This document shows, piece by piece, positions 33,340 to 42,800 of a stretch of DNA of 64,000 nt. The position numbers and the translations under genes were made by a program. Under the pieces are notes generated by a model that saw only the letters and a list, made by a program, of their open reading frames with translations, was not told where the DNA came from and did no database searches. The number at the start of each line of letters is the position of its first letter. The stretch's first letter is position 1. Origin of the DNA: Acuticoccus sp. I52.16.1 (GTDB lineage Bacteria > Pseudomonadota > Alphaproteobacteria > Rhizobiales > Amorphaceae). The stretch lies in contig NZ_CP094828.1 in NCBI RefSeq assembly GCF_022865125.1, positions 2,411,219 through 2,475,218 of the forward strand. Direction: 5' to 3'.

Positions 33340-35280
33340 TTACGCGGGGAGGGCGAGCGGCCTTGTCCGCGATAGTGCGTGCCATTCAGTGAGATCACTT
33401 TGCATCGCATCCACCGCTCGTTCGACGCGGTCAGAGAGCAGGGCGAGCGACGCCATCGCCTCGGCCTCCCCTTCAATACGCTCGCGGATCCGGCCCAAAG
33501 CCTCAGCGGTCTCATGCGAGCGCTCCCCTATCGCCTCAAATTCGGCGTGCGCGTTGATCGCTGCGAGCGCAGCGCCCACCGTCGGCAGAAGCGCCATCAG
33601 AAACGTAGACAGGTACTTTGTCCAGTACGCGAGCCCATGCTCCTTGAAAAGGTCCAGACTATCCGCGTGCGAATGCCACCCAAAGACTGCGAGATAGAAC
33701 GTGCCTACGATCCCGGTCGAGATGAATAGGACCCAGCCGACCGTGTGCAAGCGGTGGGCTACCTTGTGCATGGTTGTCGCCGTTCCCTCGTTGTAGCCAA
33801 GTTGCTCCGCGAGTTCGCAGTCGATCGTAGCCGCGCAAACCTTCCGGAGATAGGATGCATCGACCACTGCTGATGGGAACGGTAGCATCCGGCGGACGGC
33901 GCGAGCGTACCACAGTACGAACCCCGCTGGTCGGTCGCCGATGCCGGGGCGCCCGAGCGGACCTGATGCTCCGAGATAGGCGAGAACCCTAATAGGCCGG
34001 ACGAGCTCGGCAAGCCGGCGATAGGCGAGCCACTTCTCGTGCCACTTGCTCGACTTCCCGGTTCGGACGAGGAGCAGGATGGCGATGATCAGAACGAGCT
34101 CGATGCCGACGAGCCAAGCCTTCGTGACAGGTGAAATCCCGAAGACGCCAACCAGCGCAAGCGCGGAGGCGGCCGCCGCAAGCAAATATGCCGAAACGAA
34201 CGCGCCGCGGTAGCGCAACGCGTACCGAACAGCGAGACGATCAGCGAAGGCATGCGCGACCAATAGGTCGGTGTCGATGGCCTCTTTCAGCGGCCCGACG
34301 GTCTGCGGTCCAGACGCGCGGCACGACGTCCAGTCCTGCTCAGTCTTGGCGACGAAGGGATCCGCGAGGAATGCAGCGCGACCCGGCAGGCGTAGTCGCA
34401 CGAGGGAGACGAATGTCGGGTACACCCAGCGGAAGAGCGCGTAAGGGAGCATGCGCCATCCGATCCGCTCGCGCTCCCGCAGATACTCCTCGATCCGTAT
34501 CGGTGTGCCGCCCGTCTCGCCCTCTGCTGGCGGCGAAAGAACCGCGCTGACCACCTCGTCCAGCGCGCTCAGGTCGCAATGGGTTAGGTCTTCGATCCGT
34601 GCAGCCGCCGGCGGCATGTCCTCAAGCCCAGCCCAAACCACCGTTGGAGAGATCACATCGTCCGCTGGATTGATGAGGACGATCGGGATCCCTTCGGCCA
34701 CAGCGCGGCTGACGATGTCTGCCGTGCCGCCCTCTTCACCCGCCCGCTCGTTCCATACCGCGATCAGGATGTCCGCGTTCGCGAGCATCAACAGGCCGGC
34801 CGCTTGATACGCGCGGTGAACCTTCTCACGTCTGCCGTCGAGGGCGAAGACGGCCCGTGCTTTGGCCTGAAGTCGCTCGAACCGCTCAGCGGCAGCTCCA
34901 TCAAAATCCTTCGCGTACTCATCTGCCTCAAACGGCAGAACCGCATCGAGCGTGAACCCGCGACGGACGGCTTCCTCCGCGACGATCTGGTCAGCTCCTT
35001 CAGCGAGCGATGAAACCACGACGGTCTCGCAAGCTGCGGCACCATCCGGACGCAGGGCAAACACGCTCTGGTTCTCGGCAGCGACCGGGCAAGCGGCGGC
35101 CTCGATCTTGTCCAGCACATTGCCGACAACCTCCGCGACACGAGCGAGAGCCGCCTCAGGGAGTTTCGGCGCGACGCGATGCCCGGTCACGCCTATACGC
35201 AACACAGCTCCGGGCTTTGGCGGCGTTGCCGGTGTACGCGCGGCAAGGCCTTCGGACGAAGAGGTGGCAAGCTGGTTCAT
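33340..35280 (-). CDS. SLOG-domain / SLATT-like (2+2 TM) fusion protein
   Basis: This is a 646-residue protein. Near residue 30 is LRIGVTGHRVAP, followed by VVVSSLAEGADQIVAEEAVRRG and LIAVWNE: the Rossmannoid SLOG pattern of nucleotide-sensing or -processing proteins. The second half has four hydrophobic segments in two pairs: SAYLLAAAASALALVGVFGI with WLVGIELVLIIAILLLV, then VGWVLFISTGIVGTFYLAVF with LSTFLMALLPTVGAALAAI. A helical tail follows, as in SLATT/DUF4231 effectors. The start at 35280 avoids overlap with the divergent patatin gene. Predicted role: a nucleotide signal gates a membrane effector. Confidence 0.75.
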   Translation of the reverse strand: MNQLATSSSEGLAARTPATPPKPGAVLRIGVTGHRVAPKLPEAALARVAEVVGNVLDKIEAAACPVAAENQSVFALRPDGAAACETVVVSSLAEGADQIVAEEAVRRGFTLDAVLPFEADEYAKDFDGAAAERFERLQAKARAVFALDGRREKVHRAYQAAGLLMLANADILIAVWNERAGEEGGTADIVSRAVAEGIPIVLINPADDVISPTVVWAGLEDMPPAAARIEDLTHCDLSALDEVVSAVLSPPAEGETGGTPIRIEEYLRERERIGWRMLPYALFRWVYPTFVSLVRLRLPGRAAFLADPFVAKTEQDWTSCRASGPQTVGPLKEAIDTDLLVAHAFADRLAVRYALRYRGAFVSAYLLAAAASALALVGVFGISPVTKAWLVGIELVLIIAILLLVRTGKSSKWHEKWLAYRRLAELVRPIRVLAYLGASGPLGRPGIGDRPAGFVLWYARAVRRMLPFPSAVVDASYLRKVCAATIDCELAEQLGYNEGTATTMHKVAHRLHTVGWVLFISTGIVGTFYLAVFGWHSHADSLDLFKEHGLAYWTKYLSTFLMALLPTVGAALAAINAHAEFEAIGERSHETAEALGRIRERIEGEAEAMASLALLSDRVERAVDAMQSDLTEWHALSRTRPLALPA

Positions 35281-35371
35281 TCGGAATTGGACTGGTCTGT
35301 GGCAACGTCCAATCGTGGCACGCTCGCCGGTAAACCGCCACCGCAACTGACCGGGGCTCGACGCATTCGCG
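35281..35371. promoter_or_regulatory. divergent promoter region, SLOG-SLATT / patatin
   Basis: Only 91 bp separate two divergent genes, so their promoters must overlap and they are likely co-regulated. No palindrome or clear -35/-10 pair can be asserted. Confidence 0.4.
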
Positions 35372-36511
35372 ATGAACGACGCCAAAATGAGCAGCGCTGC
35401 AGTTCGGCGCAACATCCTCGCGCTGGACGGCGGTGGAGTTCGCGGAGCGATCTCGATCGCTTTTCTCGAGCGGATCGAGGCGTTGCTCGCCGAGCGGGGC
35501 GGCGGCCGGCTTGCCGATCATTTCGATCTTATCGGCGGCACTTCGACCGGTGCGATCATCGCCGGCGCGTTGACGCTCGGGTACAGCGCCACCGACATCC
35601 GCGACTTCTATCTTAAGCTCGCGCCGCAGGTGTTCCGGCGCTCGTGGCGCCGATTGCCTGGGCTGCAGTCAGTGTTCGACCCGGCGCCGCTAACCCGCGA
35701 AATTGCCGCCGTCGTCGGCGACCGGACCCTGGAGAGCCCTGACCTCCGCACGCACCTCGCGATCGTCATGAAGCGGATAGACACCGGCTCGGCCTGGGTA
35801 GTGACCAACAATCCGCGCGCTCCGTACTGGGACGATCCCGCCGACGGCAGTTACGTCGGCAATCGGCGTTACATGCTGAAGGCGCTGATCCGCGCGTCCA
35901 CCGCAGCGCCGCACTATTTCGCGCCGGAACCGATCCCGATCCTGTCCAACCAGCCGCCCGGTCTCTTCGTCGATGGCGGCGTGACGCCGTACAACAATCC
36001 GTCGCTCCTTCTCGCGATGGTCGCGACGATACCGGCCTACGGCTTCGGCTGGCCCTGGGGCGCCGACCGACTGACGATCTTCTCGGTCGGCACGGGGGCT
36101 TATCGCGCCACGCTCGACCCGGCGAAGGCGGCACGCATGTCCTCGGCCGGCCTGGCGGTGAAAGCGCTCGCAGGCCTGATCACCGACGCGGAGGTGGCGA
36201 CGCTGACGCTGCTGCAGTGGCTGGGACGCGCCGAGACCGTGTGGCCGATCAACTCCGAGATCGGCGACCTCACCGATGCGCCCCGTCCGGATCCGCTCTT
36301 CTCATTCACGCGGTACGACGTTCGCCTCGAGGCGCCGTGGCTCGAGGACGAGCTCGGCATGCGGCTCACGCATCGCGAAATCGAAGGCCTTCGCCAGATC
36401 GACAACGCCTCGATGATCCCGCTCGCTTACGAGATCGCCGGACGCGCCGCCGAGAAATTCGTCGAGCCACGCCATCTCGAGCCTTTGCTATCCGTCGCGT
36501 CGAGGGGGTGA
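35372..36511 (+). CDS. patatin-like phospholipase (CapV-like)
   Basis: This 379-residue protein starts with NILALDGGGVRGAISIAFLERIE (oxyanion GGGxRG), then GGTSTGAII with the nucleophilic Ser of GxSxG, and FVDGGVTPYNNPS with the catalytic Asp of DGG. Patatin lipases of this type serve as membrane-degrading effectors in CBASS (CapV) and related systems. It diverges from a SLOG-SLATT gene, and no cyclic-nucleotide synthase is visible. The activating signal, if any, may come from the SLOG partner. Stand-alone lipid metabolism is the alternative. Confidence 0.85.
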   Translation: MNDAKMSSAAVRRNILALDGGGVRGAISIAFLERIEALLAERGGGRLADHFDLIGGTSTGAIIAGALTLGYSATDIRDFYLKLAPQVFRRSWRRLPGLQSVFDPAPLTREIAAVVGDRTLESPDLRTHLAIVMKRIDTGSAWVVTNNPRAPYWDDPADGSYVGNRRYMLKALIRASTAAPHYFAPEPIPILSNQPPGLFVDGGVTPYNNPSLLLAMVATIPAYGFGWPWGADRLTIFSVGTGAYRATLDPAKAARMSSAGLAVKALAGLITDAEVATLTLLQWLGRAETVWPINSEIGDLTDAPRPDPLFSFTRYDVRLEAPWLEDELGMRLTHREIEGLRQIDNASMIPLAYEIAGRAAEKFVEPRHLEPLLSVASRG

Positions 36512-36602
36512 ACACACGACTGATCCAGTTGCCATGTTGCCATTGTGAGGAACAAAACTTGACGGCGCCTGTGGCCGCGTTGGGATTCGCCGCCGAGATG
36601 GG

Positions 36603-38021
36603 CTAAGCGCTCATACTTCTAGCGCGTAGGGTTTGGACAATCTGGGCGACGAACTGAAGCGCGTCCTGCTCGGCGGTCGCCGAGAGGATCATGTCGAGAT
36701 TGTCCGCCGTGGTCGTCGGCTGGAACCCCTCTTTGATCCGCGTCACAGCGTCGGAGAGATGCTCCTCCGCTGCCTCGGCGTTGCCGGCCAGCACGGCGAT
36801 CTCGAGCAGCGTCGCGTGCTTCCAATAGTCGTCGATGCGGATGTGCTCCGCGCTGTAGCGCACCACCGGCAGGACCTTCGCGAGCTCCGCCTTGGCGTCA
36901 GCATCGCCTTTGATGAAGAGCAGAGTCGCTAGATTCACGCCAGGATAGAAGTCACACCAATTGGCCTCGAAGCCTCGGCGGTAAGCTGCGATCGCTTTCC
37001 GAAGATGCCCAGCTGCGAGGAGATCGCCGCTATCCCGGGCGGCCTTCCACCGGGCTTTGTGAACCCGGCCGATCAGGGAGGAGGTCTCCGGATTGGCGCC
37101 GCGCTCCTCCTCGAGTTTCTCAAGAACGGTGAGAGCTCGCTCCGCATACGTCGGCGATCCGGTCTTCTCGGTGAGCCGGTTCAACGCCATGCCGAGTTGC
37201 TCGCGTGGCAGGGCCTGGCGCTTCAATAGTTCCGGCATCGCGTCGTAAACGGCCACGATGCGATCCCACGCGGAGACGGCGCGATATGCGAGGAGCAGTT
37301 CAAGGACTGGCGTCGCCTCCGCTTCCTCGATCGCACCGAGCTCCTCTCGTATCCCGTCAAGCGACGCAACTGCCGCTGCGACGCTCTCCTTGCTCTTGAA
37401 GTCCACTCCAGCGCGAACGTCGGCGATCCTAGCGCTGATCTCCTGCTCGCTGCGGATGCGGTCGGGAAAGAGATCAGCCCGGAGGTGCTCAATTTCTGGC
37501 GGGGTGAAGCCGTTGATCAGGTCGAAAAGGGGGCTGTCGCTCTCGTGACGCCGATCATGGCGATAACGGCGTTCGCGCTCGTGCGCGGCCTTCAGAGTGG
37601 TGGTGAGTGCTTCGATGAAGCGCGGTAGCTGGCTTTCGTCGAGCCGTCCCTCTGAATCAAGCGCGTACGGGATGGCGCGTAGCGGCGCGACGTCGAAGGG
37701 CATGCGCTCGGGATGGGCCGTTATCGCAACGGTGGTCCGGGGCCGGATGGCGTGGCGGGCACCGAACTCGTAGTAGACGTTGGCATTGTTGGTCGTGAGG
37801 TCGGCCACGGCGAAGTCGCAGAGGATCAATCGCTCGAAGAACTGCTTGTGGATCAGGCCGCCCCGAGCTTCGAGGTCGCCGCGTAGCGGGGACATTCCGG
37901 CTGCCTCAATGCCCTTCCGAATGGCGCGCTCGAAGACGTCGTCAAAGTCGATCGTACGGTTCGCCGCCGGGTCCGGCTTTCGGCCAAACGGCATGAGGAT
38001 GAAGCAGAGGGGCGGCTCCAC
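36603..38021 (-). CDS. deoxyribosyltransferase/TIR-like domain fused to DUF4071-type helical region
   Basis: This is a 472-residue protein. The N-terminus (CFILMPFGRKPD, FERLILCDFAVADLT, NNANVYYEFGARHA with candidate catalytic E85) matches the nucleoside 2-deoxyribosyltransferase-like/TIR-like family that attacks nucleotides. From about residue 240 it is helical and TPR-like, with AERALTVLEKLEEERGANPETSSLIGRVHK and FYPGVNLATLLF, resembling DUF4071 (TRAFs-binding) proteins. It diverges from the WD40-STAND gene at 38352. It may be an NAD+/nucleotide-degrading effector or signalling component of a conflict module. Confidence 0.7.
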   Translation of the reverse strand: MEPPLCFILMPFGRKPDPAANRTIDFDDVFERAIRKGIEAAGMSPLRGDLEARGGLIHKQFFERLILCDFAVADLTTNNANVYYEFGARHAIRPRTTVAITAHPERMPFDVAPLRAIPYALDSEGRLDESQLPRFIEALTTTLKAAHERERRYRHDRRHESDSPLFDLINGFTPPEIEHLRADLFPDRIRSEQEISARIADVRAGVDFKSKESVAAAVASLDGIREELGAIEEAEATPVLELLLAYRAVSAWDRIVAVYDAMPELLKRQALPREQLGMALNRLTEKTGSPTYAERALTVLEKLEEERGANPETSSLIGRVHKARWKAARDSGDLLAAGHLRKAIAAYRRGFEANWCDFYPGVNLATLLFIKGDADAKAELAKVLPVVRYSAEHIRIDDYWKHATLLEIAVLAGNAEAAEEHLSDAVTRIKEGFQPTTTADNLDMILSATAEQDALQFVAQIVQTLRARSMSA

Positions 38022-38351
38022 GCAACGACTCCTTCTGATGGCATTTCAGCACGCCAATCGTCGGTCCGAATTTTCGCAGGCTATTTGACAAAGCCGGATA
38101 GCGCCATGACGATCCAGTCGTGCGGCGAGTTCTATCGGTCGAAGCGCTGCGCCGACAGGCGGCCGGAGGTGCGCTCGCGAGTTCAAGATCGGCCTCGCGC
38201 AACAACGTGCGTTGACGCCACTGGAGGTTGATCTTTGTGCTTGGAACTGCGCCCTTCAGAGGATTGTAAGATGAACAAGTATCATCCGCTTAGAGGCTGA
38301 GAGCGGAAAGAGAGTGAGCAAGCAAGACGACGTGTCTTTGGTGGAGCTGGC
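38022..38351. promoter_or_regulatory. 330-bp divergent intergenic region
   Basis: No gene is seen between the divergent DUF4071-type and WD40-STAND genes. It must contain both promoters. A ggagctggc ribosome-binding segment precedes the ATG at 38352. No repeat or operator is obvious. Confidence 0.45.
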
Positions 38352-41300
38352 ATGACTTCAGATGTCCGCATCTTTGTTTCCTCGCCGTCAGACGTTCCAG
38401 CAGAGCGGATCGCCGTGGAGCGAGTGGCAACTCGTGTCGCGGCGCAATTCGAGGGCCTTGAGATCAAGGTGACTCGGTGGGAGAGCGGTCGCTACTACTC
38501 CGCCCACACCGGTTTTCAGGAGCAGATTGAGGAGATCGGGCGCTTTCACCTCGTCGTCGGCATTCTGTGGTCTCGTCTCGGCACGCCGCTCCCACCTGGC
38601 TTTGGGCCCGGAATGCCTCCGCCCCGTGAAGGACAGCCCTATCCCTCCGGCACTGCGTTCGAGATTCTGGAGGCTATCCGCCTGCGGAACGAGCGGGACG
38701 CTCCACCACCGGAGATCCTCGTCTACCGCAAGCTTGCGCCCACTCCATCGGCCAAGGCGGATGACGACATGGCTCAGGAAGAGCTCCTGGCTCAACGGCG
38801 GGCCGTGAACGGGTTTTTTCGAGACTTCTTCGCCAACGAAACCGAAGGCTTCAAGGGAGCCTTCCAGACGTTTGAGGATCTCGACCGATTTGAATCCCGT
38901 TTCGAGGCTGACCTGATCGCCTGGCTGCGCGATGCCGGCGGTCTAGGTCGGCAGCGGCGCTGGCGGATAGAGGATCCAGAACGAGGTTGTCCATTCGTCG
39001 GCCTGAATGCATTCGGTCCGAAGCATCGCGATGTGTTCTTTGGCCGTCGCGCTGACATTGAGCGAGCGCGCGAACGGCTCGAGGCCGGCAATGGCTTCCT
39101 AATGATCGACGGGGCGAGCGGCACCGGCAAGTCCTCGCTGGTTCGCGCAGGACTTCTGCCGCGGCTCCGCGATCTCAACCCCGACTTGCGTGTCGCCATT
39201 ACTGTTCCCGAGACCGCAGATCCGCTTACCGCGCTGGCCCAAGCGCTCTTCGACAAAGACGCCTTGCCCGAACTGGCGCGAAGCGACTACCCCGATTCTG
39301 TCGCGCTGGCGCGGCATTTCGCCGGCGGAGGCGACGCGTCCCCGGTGCTTCGCGCGCTTGACCGGGCAGCCAAGGCGCTCATCCAAGCGGAACGGCGCGA
39401 CAGCCCTACCGATTTGCGACTCGTCGTGGTGGTCGACCAGTTGGAGGCGCTCTTCACCAATCGTGTGCCGACCGAGATGCGCACCGTATACGCCAACTTA
39501 CTCGCCGAGTTCGTCGCCTCGGGCTGTATCCGGCTAGTCGCGACGCTTCGCGCCAACGCCCGTGAGGCTGCACTTCTCCTTCCTGCACTCGGTCAGCTAG
39601 TAAACGGCCAGATGGGGCTAAGCCTTGAGCCCCCGGGTCCGGACGCTGTAGCCGAGATCATCCGCGGCCCCGCCGAGGCGGCGGCACTAGACTTCGAACG
39701 CAACGGCGAAGGTGTGGGGCTCGACGAAGTTCTGCTTCGCGAGGTGGAAAAGGACCCTGACGCGCTGCCGCTCCTGCAATTCGCGCTGGAAAAACTGTAC
39801 GAGAGCGCGGCCAGGCGGGTGGTCAATGGCGGTGCCAGACTGGGCGACATCCCGGAAAGCTCGCCGGTCTTGACGTTGACGCATGGGGATTATCATGCGC
39901 TTGGCGGGCTCTCAGGCGCGATCGGTCACCAGGCCGAGACAGCGCTGAAGGAGCTTCCCGACGCCGTCCAAAGCCGGCTCGCTCCACTGGTGCGATCATT
40001 GACCGAAGCCGGGTCGGGTGCGTTCGTGTTGGCCCGAGTACCGGCCGCTCAGGCGGCGCCCGACCCCGAAACCCGGGAATTGGCTGAAGCTCTAATCGCC
40101 GCGCGGATTATCGTTCAGGGCAGCGATCGCGATGGCGATTCCGGAGGCGCAGTGACAACTCTGCGCTTCAGCCACGAGCGCGTACTGACGGCCTGGGATC
40201 GGGCTAGGGTTGCGGTGCAGGCGGCGGCCGGCTTCCTCCGTGTCCGGGCCGACCTTATCCGGGCCGAGGCTCGTTGGCGGCAAGCGGGCCGAAAGCCTGA
40301 CCTGTTGTTACCATCAGGAATCCGTCTTGCCGAAGCCGAAGAAGCTTTCCGCGACTTTGGCCCAGAACTGGACCGGCAAGCCCCTCGCCTGCGTGATTAT
40401 GTGCAGAACTCGGGCCGTCGCGCCCGTCGCCGACAACGCCTTACTCAAGTTGCCGCGGTTGTTTTGGCTGCTCTCACCGTAACGGCGGTATCACTCGCGT
40501 ACAGGAGCTACCAAGACAGCATGCGGGCTGAAAAGGCTCAAATTCAAGCGGAAACAGAGCGTGATCGGGCCGAATTGTCGCAAGGCCTTGCGGACGAGTC
40601 TCGGCGAAGAGCAATGGCTCTGCTGGCCCAGTTACTTGCCGAGGACGACCCCCAATCCTCGCTTAGATTGGCCGTTGTCAACTGGCCGGTTAGCGAACAG
40701 CCGACAAAAGAGTTCCAAGCTTTGGCCTTGCAAGCGATTTCGATAGCTCTAAAAGGGACGCTTCCTCAAAATGTGATTTCTGGTCCTTGGGGATTGTCAT
40801 CAGTTGATGATCTTAGCCCAGATAGATCGATGGTCCTTTCTAGTGACTTTGACGGAAATGTGACGCTGTGGGGCGTAGCCACGAAAAGCGAGGTTCTAAA
40901 GTTTTCTGAACATACTGATTACTCGCTTGCGCGCGCATTTTCGTATGATGGCCGGCACGTCTATACCGGCGCAGATGACGGCTCAGTGTTTGCTTGGGTT
41001 GCTTCAACCGGAGAGAAGATTGCCGAATTTCCAGGCAACGAAGATCGCGTGTGGCAGGTGGAAATAAACCCAACGGGTTCGATGCTTGCTACTGCCGGCC
41101 AAGATCGAACAGTCCGCATTTGGAATACCGATACAGGTGAAATTAGAGCGGTTTTGCGTGGACACTCGGAATACGTTCGTAGCGTAGGATTCAGCCCGGA
41201 CAGTCAGCATCTTGTCTCCGGCTCCGGTGACGATTCTGCAATCGTCTGGGATCTCAGTTCTGAAAGCCCTAAATTCATTCTCCTGGGACATGAAGGAGAG

Positions 41301-42722
41301 GTCCGTTCAGCAGAGTTCAGTCCGGATGGAACGCTGATCGCTACAGCCTCTGGAGACCACACAGTTCGCATTTGGGATGCCAGTAGTGGCGAAACCGGTA
41401 CCATCTTGAAGGGCCATGATGATGGAGTAAATTCCGTTGCTTTCAGCCCAAATGGTCTCGCTCTGGCTTCAGCATCTAGCGACGGGACTATTCGAATTTG
41501 GGATGTGAGAACAGGTAGCGAAATCCGAAAACTCCTAGGTCACGATGGAGAAGTCCGGACGGTAAAATTTACCCCTGATGGAAACGAAATTTTATCCAGT
41601 TCATTCGATCGAACCATTCGGATTTGGAATGTACAAGGATCATATCCTGCTTCCGAGGTACGTGATGTGGGCTGGTCCGACAGTGTAACTTTTAGCCCGG
41701 ATGGACGTTTGATAGTTCCGAGCAAGTACCACAGTCCGGAAATAATTGATATTGAGAATGGTCAAATCATGGGGCGAATTGACACTGTTACCCCTGGTGG
41801 TATTGGCGGCCCCCTTATCCACAGCGTCGTATTTAGCCCTGACGGGCGTCGAATATTCACCGCAAGCGGCGGCCAGGTACGGGTTTGGAGCTCGACAGGT
41901 GACCCGCAGGGAGTGTTATGGGAGAATGAAAGAACAATTGTTCGTCAAGTTGCAGTTGATCCGGATGGGAGTAGAGTTGCAATCGGTTCGGACGATAGGC
42001 TCGTGCGGCTTCTAAACTCACGCACCGGAGCCGAAATTCTACAGCTCGCAGGTCACGAAAGCTTTGTCTACGGCGTCGCATTTAGCTTTGATGGAACCAA
42101 AGTCGCTTCAGCTTCCGGGGACAATACTGTGAGGATTTGGGACTCATCTACCGGTACTGAGCTTGCGGTACTGGAAGGGCACGAAAAGCGGGTACTCAGC
42201 GTTTCATTTAGCCCAGATGGAAAATATGTGGTTTCGACGTCTAGCGATAACTCGGTTCGAGTATGGAGTGTTGACTCAAGAGAGCAACTAATGGTCCTAA
42301 ATGGGCACACATCGGAAGTACGACGCGCTGTTTTTCATCCAGGCGGTGAACGTATTTTGTCCGGTTCCGCGGATGGCACCGCTCGGATCTGGGATTTGCA
42401 GACCGGCGCTGAATTGTTATCGATGAAAACGGTAGATACAGTAGATGATGTAGCGGTCTCTGCAGATGGCTCGCGGTTTGCTATCGTTGGTCAATTCAAA
42501 TCTGTAAACGGCCCTGCCCGACCTGGGTCGGCTGGTTTACTAAGAATTTGGAAATGGCGCGACATAACTGGGGCTGCGCCGCAGGTTGCTTGCGGTTACA
42601 TTCGGCCCGACGGTGGCGTGATGGACGCTTCTGTGTCAACAACATTGGAAGGACTTTCCCCGCCCTCGGTTGAAGTGATGGCCAACTGCGAGCAGTTCGC
42701 TCCAATGATTTTTAGAAACTGA
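38352..42722 (+). CDS. DUF4062 - nSTAND1 NTPase - TM - 14x WD40 conflict protein
   Basis: This 1456-residue protein starts with a DUF4062 domain (RIFVSSPSDVPAERIAVE, residues 1-120). An nSTAND1-type NTPase follows with Walker A GASGTGKS (254-261) and Walker B VVVVDQLEAL (358-367), then a helical/winged region. A transmembrane segment lies near 698-717 (VAAVVLAALTVTAVSLAY). About 14 WD40 repeats from roughly 815 to 1410 end in motifs such as VRIWNT, VRIWDA, IRIWDV and ARIWDL, enough for two seven-bladed propellers. This is a bacterial NLR-like layout: the propeller senses, the STAND oligomerises, and DUF4062 (TIR-fold related) signals. The WD40 half is AT-richer than the first half. Confidence 0.85.
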   Translation: MTSDVRIFVSSPSDVPAERIAVERVATRVAAQFEGLEIKVTRWESGRYYSAHTGFQEQIEEIGRFHLVVGILWSRLGTPLPPGFGPGMPPPREGQPYPSGTAFEILEAIRLRNERDAPPPEILVYRKLAPTPSAKADDDMAQEELLAQRRAVNGFFRDFFANETEGFKGAFQTFEDLDRFESRFEADLIAWLRDAGGLGRQRRWRIEDPERGCPFVGLNAFGPKHRDVFFGRRADIERARERLEAGNGFLMIDGASGTGKSSLVRAGLLPRLRDLNPDLRVAITVPETADPLTALAQALFDKDALPELARSDYPDSVALARHFAGGGDASPVLRALDRAAKALIQAERRDSPTDLRLVVVVDQLEALFTNRVPTEMRTVYANLLAEFVASGCIRLVATLRANAREAALLLPALGQLVNGQMGLSLEPPGPDAVAEIIRGPAEAAALDFERNGEGVGLDEVLLREVEKDPDALPLLQFALEKLYESAARRVVNGGARLGDIPESSPVLTLTHGDYHALGGLSGAIGHQAETALKELPDAVQSRLAPLVRSLTEAGSGAFVLARVPAAQAAPDPETRELAEALIAARIIVQGSDRDGDSGGAVTTLRFSHERVLTAWDRARVAVQAAAGFLRVRADLIRAEARWRQAGRKPDLLLPSGIRLAEAEEAFRDFGPELDRQAPRLRDYVQNSGRRARRRQRLTQVAAVVLAALTVTAVSLAYRSYQDSMRAEKAQIQAETERDRAELSQGLADESRRRAMALLAQLLAEDDPQSSLRLAVVNWPVSEQPTKEFQALALQAISIALKGTLPQNVISGPWGLSSVDDLSPDRSMVLSSDFDGNVTLWGVATKSEVLKFSEHTDYSLARAFSYDGRHVYTGADDGSVFAWVASTGEKIAEFPGNEDRVWQVEINPTGSMLATAGQDRTVRIWNTDTGEIRAVLRGHSEYVRSVGFSPDSQHLVSGSGDDSAIVWDLSSESPKFILLGHEGEVRSAEFSPDGTLIATASGDHTVRIWDASSGETGTILKGHDDGVNSVAFSPNGLALASASSDGTIRIWDVRTGSEIRKLLGHDGEVRTVKFTPDGNEILSSSFDRTIRIWNVQGSYPASEVRDVGWSDSVTFSPDGRLIVPSKYHSPEIIDIENGQIMGRIDTVTPGGIGGPLIHSVVFSPDGRRIFTASGGQVRVWSSTGDPQGVLWENERTIVRQVAVDPDGSRVAIGSDDRLVRLLNSRTGAEILQLAGHESFVYGVAFSFDGTKVASASGDNTVRIWDSSTGTELAVLEGHEKRVLSVSFSPDGKYVVSTSSDNSVRVWSVDSREQLMVLNGHTSEVRRAVFHPGGERILSGSADGTARIWDLQTGAELLSMKTVDTVDDVAVSADGSRFAIVGQFKSVNGPARPGSAGLLRIWKWRDITGAAPQVACGYIRPDGGVMDASVSTTLEGLSPPSVEVMANCEQFAPMIFRN

Positions 42723-42800
42723 AACATCTCTTCAGCGTCTTGTTGCCGTTTTGATTGGGTCGAAAACATGCATTCCCCCAAGGTTTTTGAGAGGCGGGCT

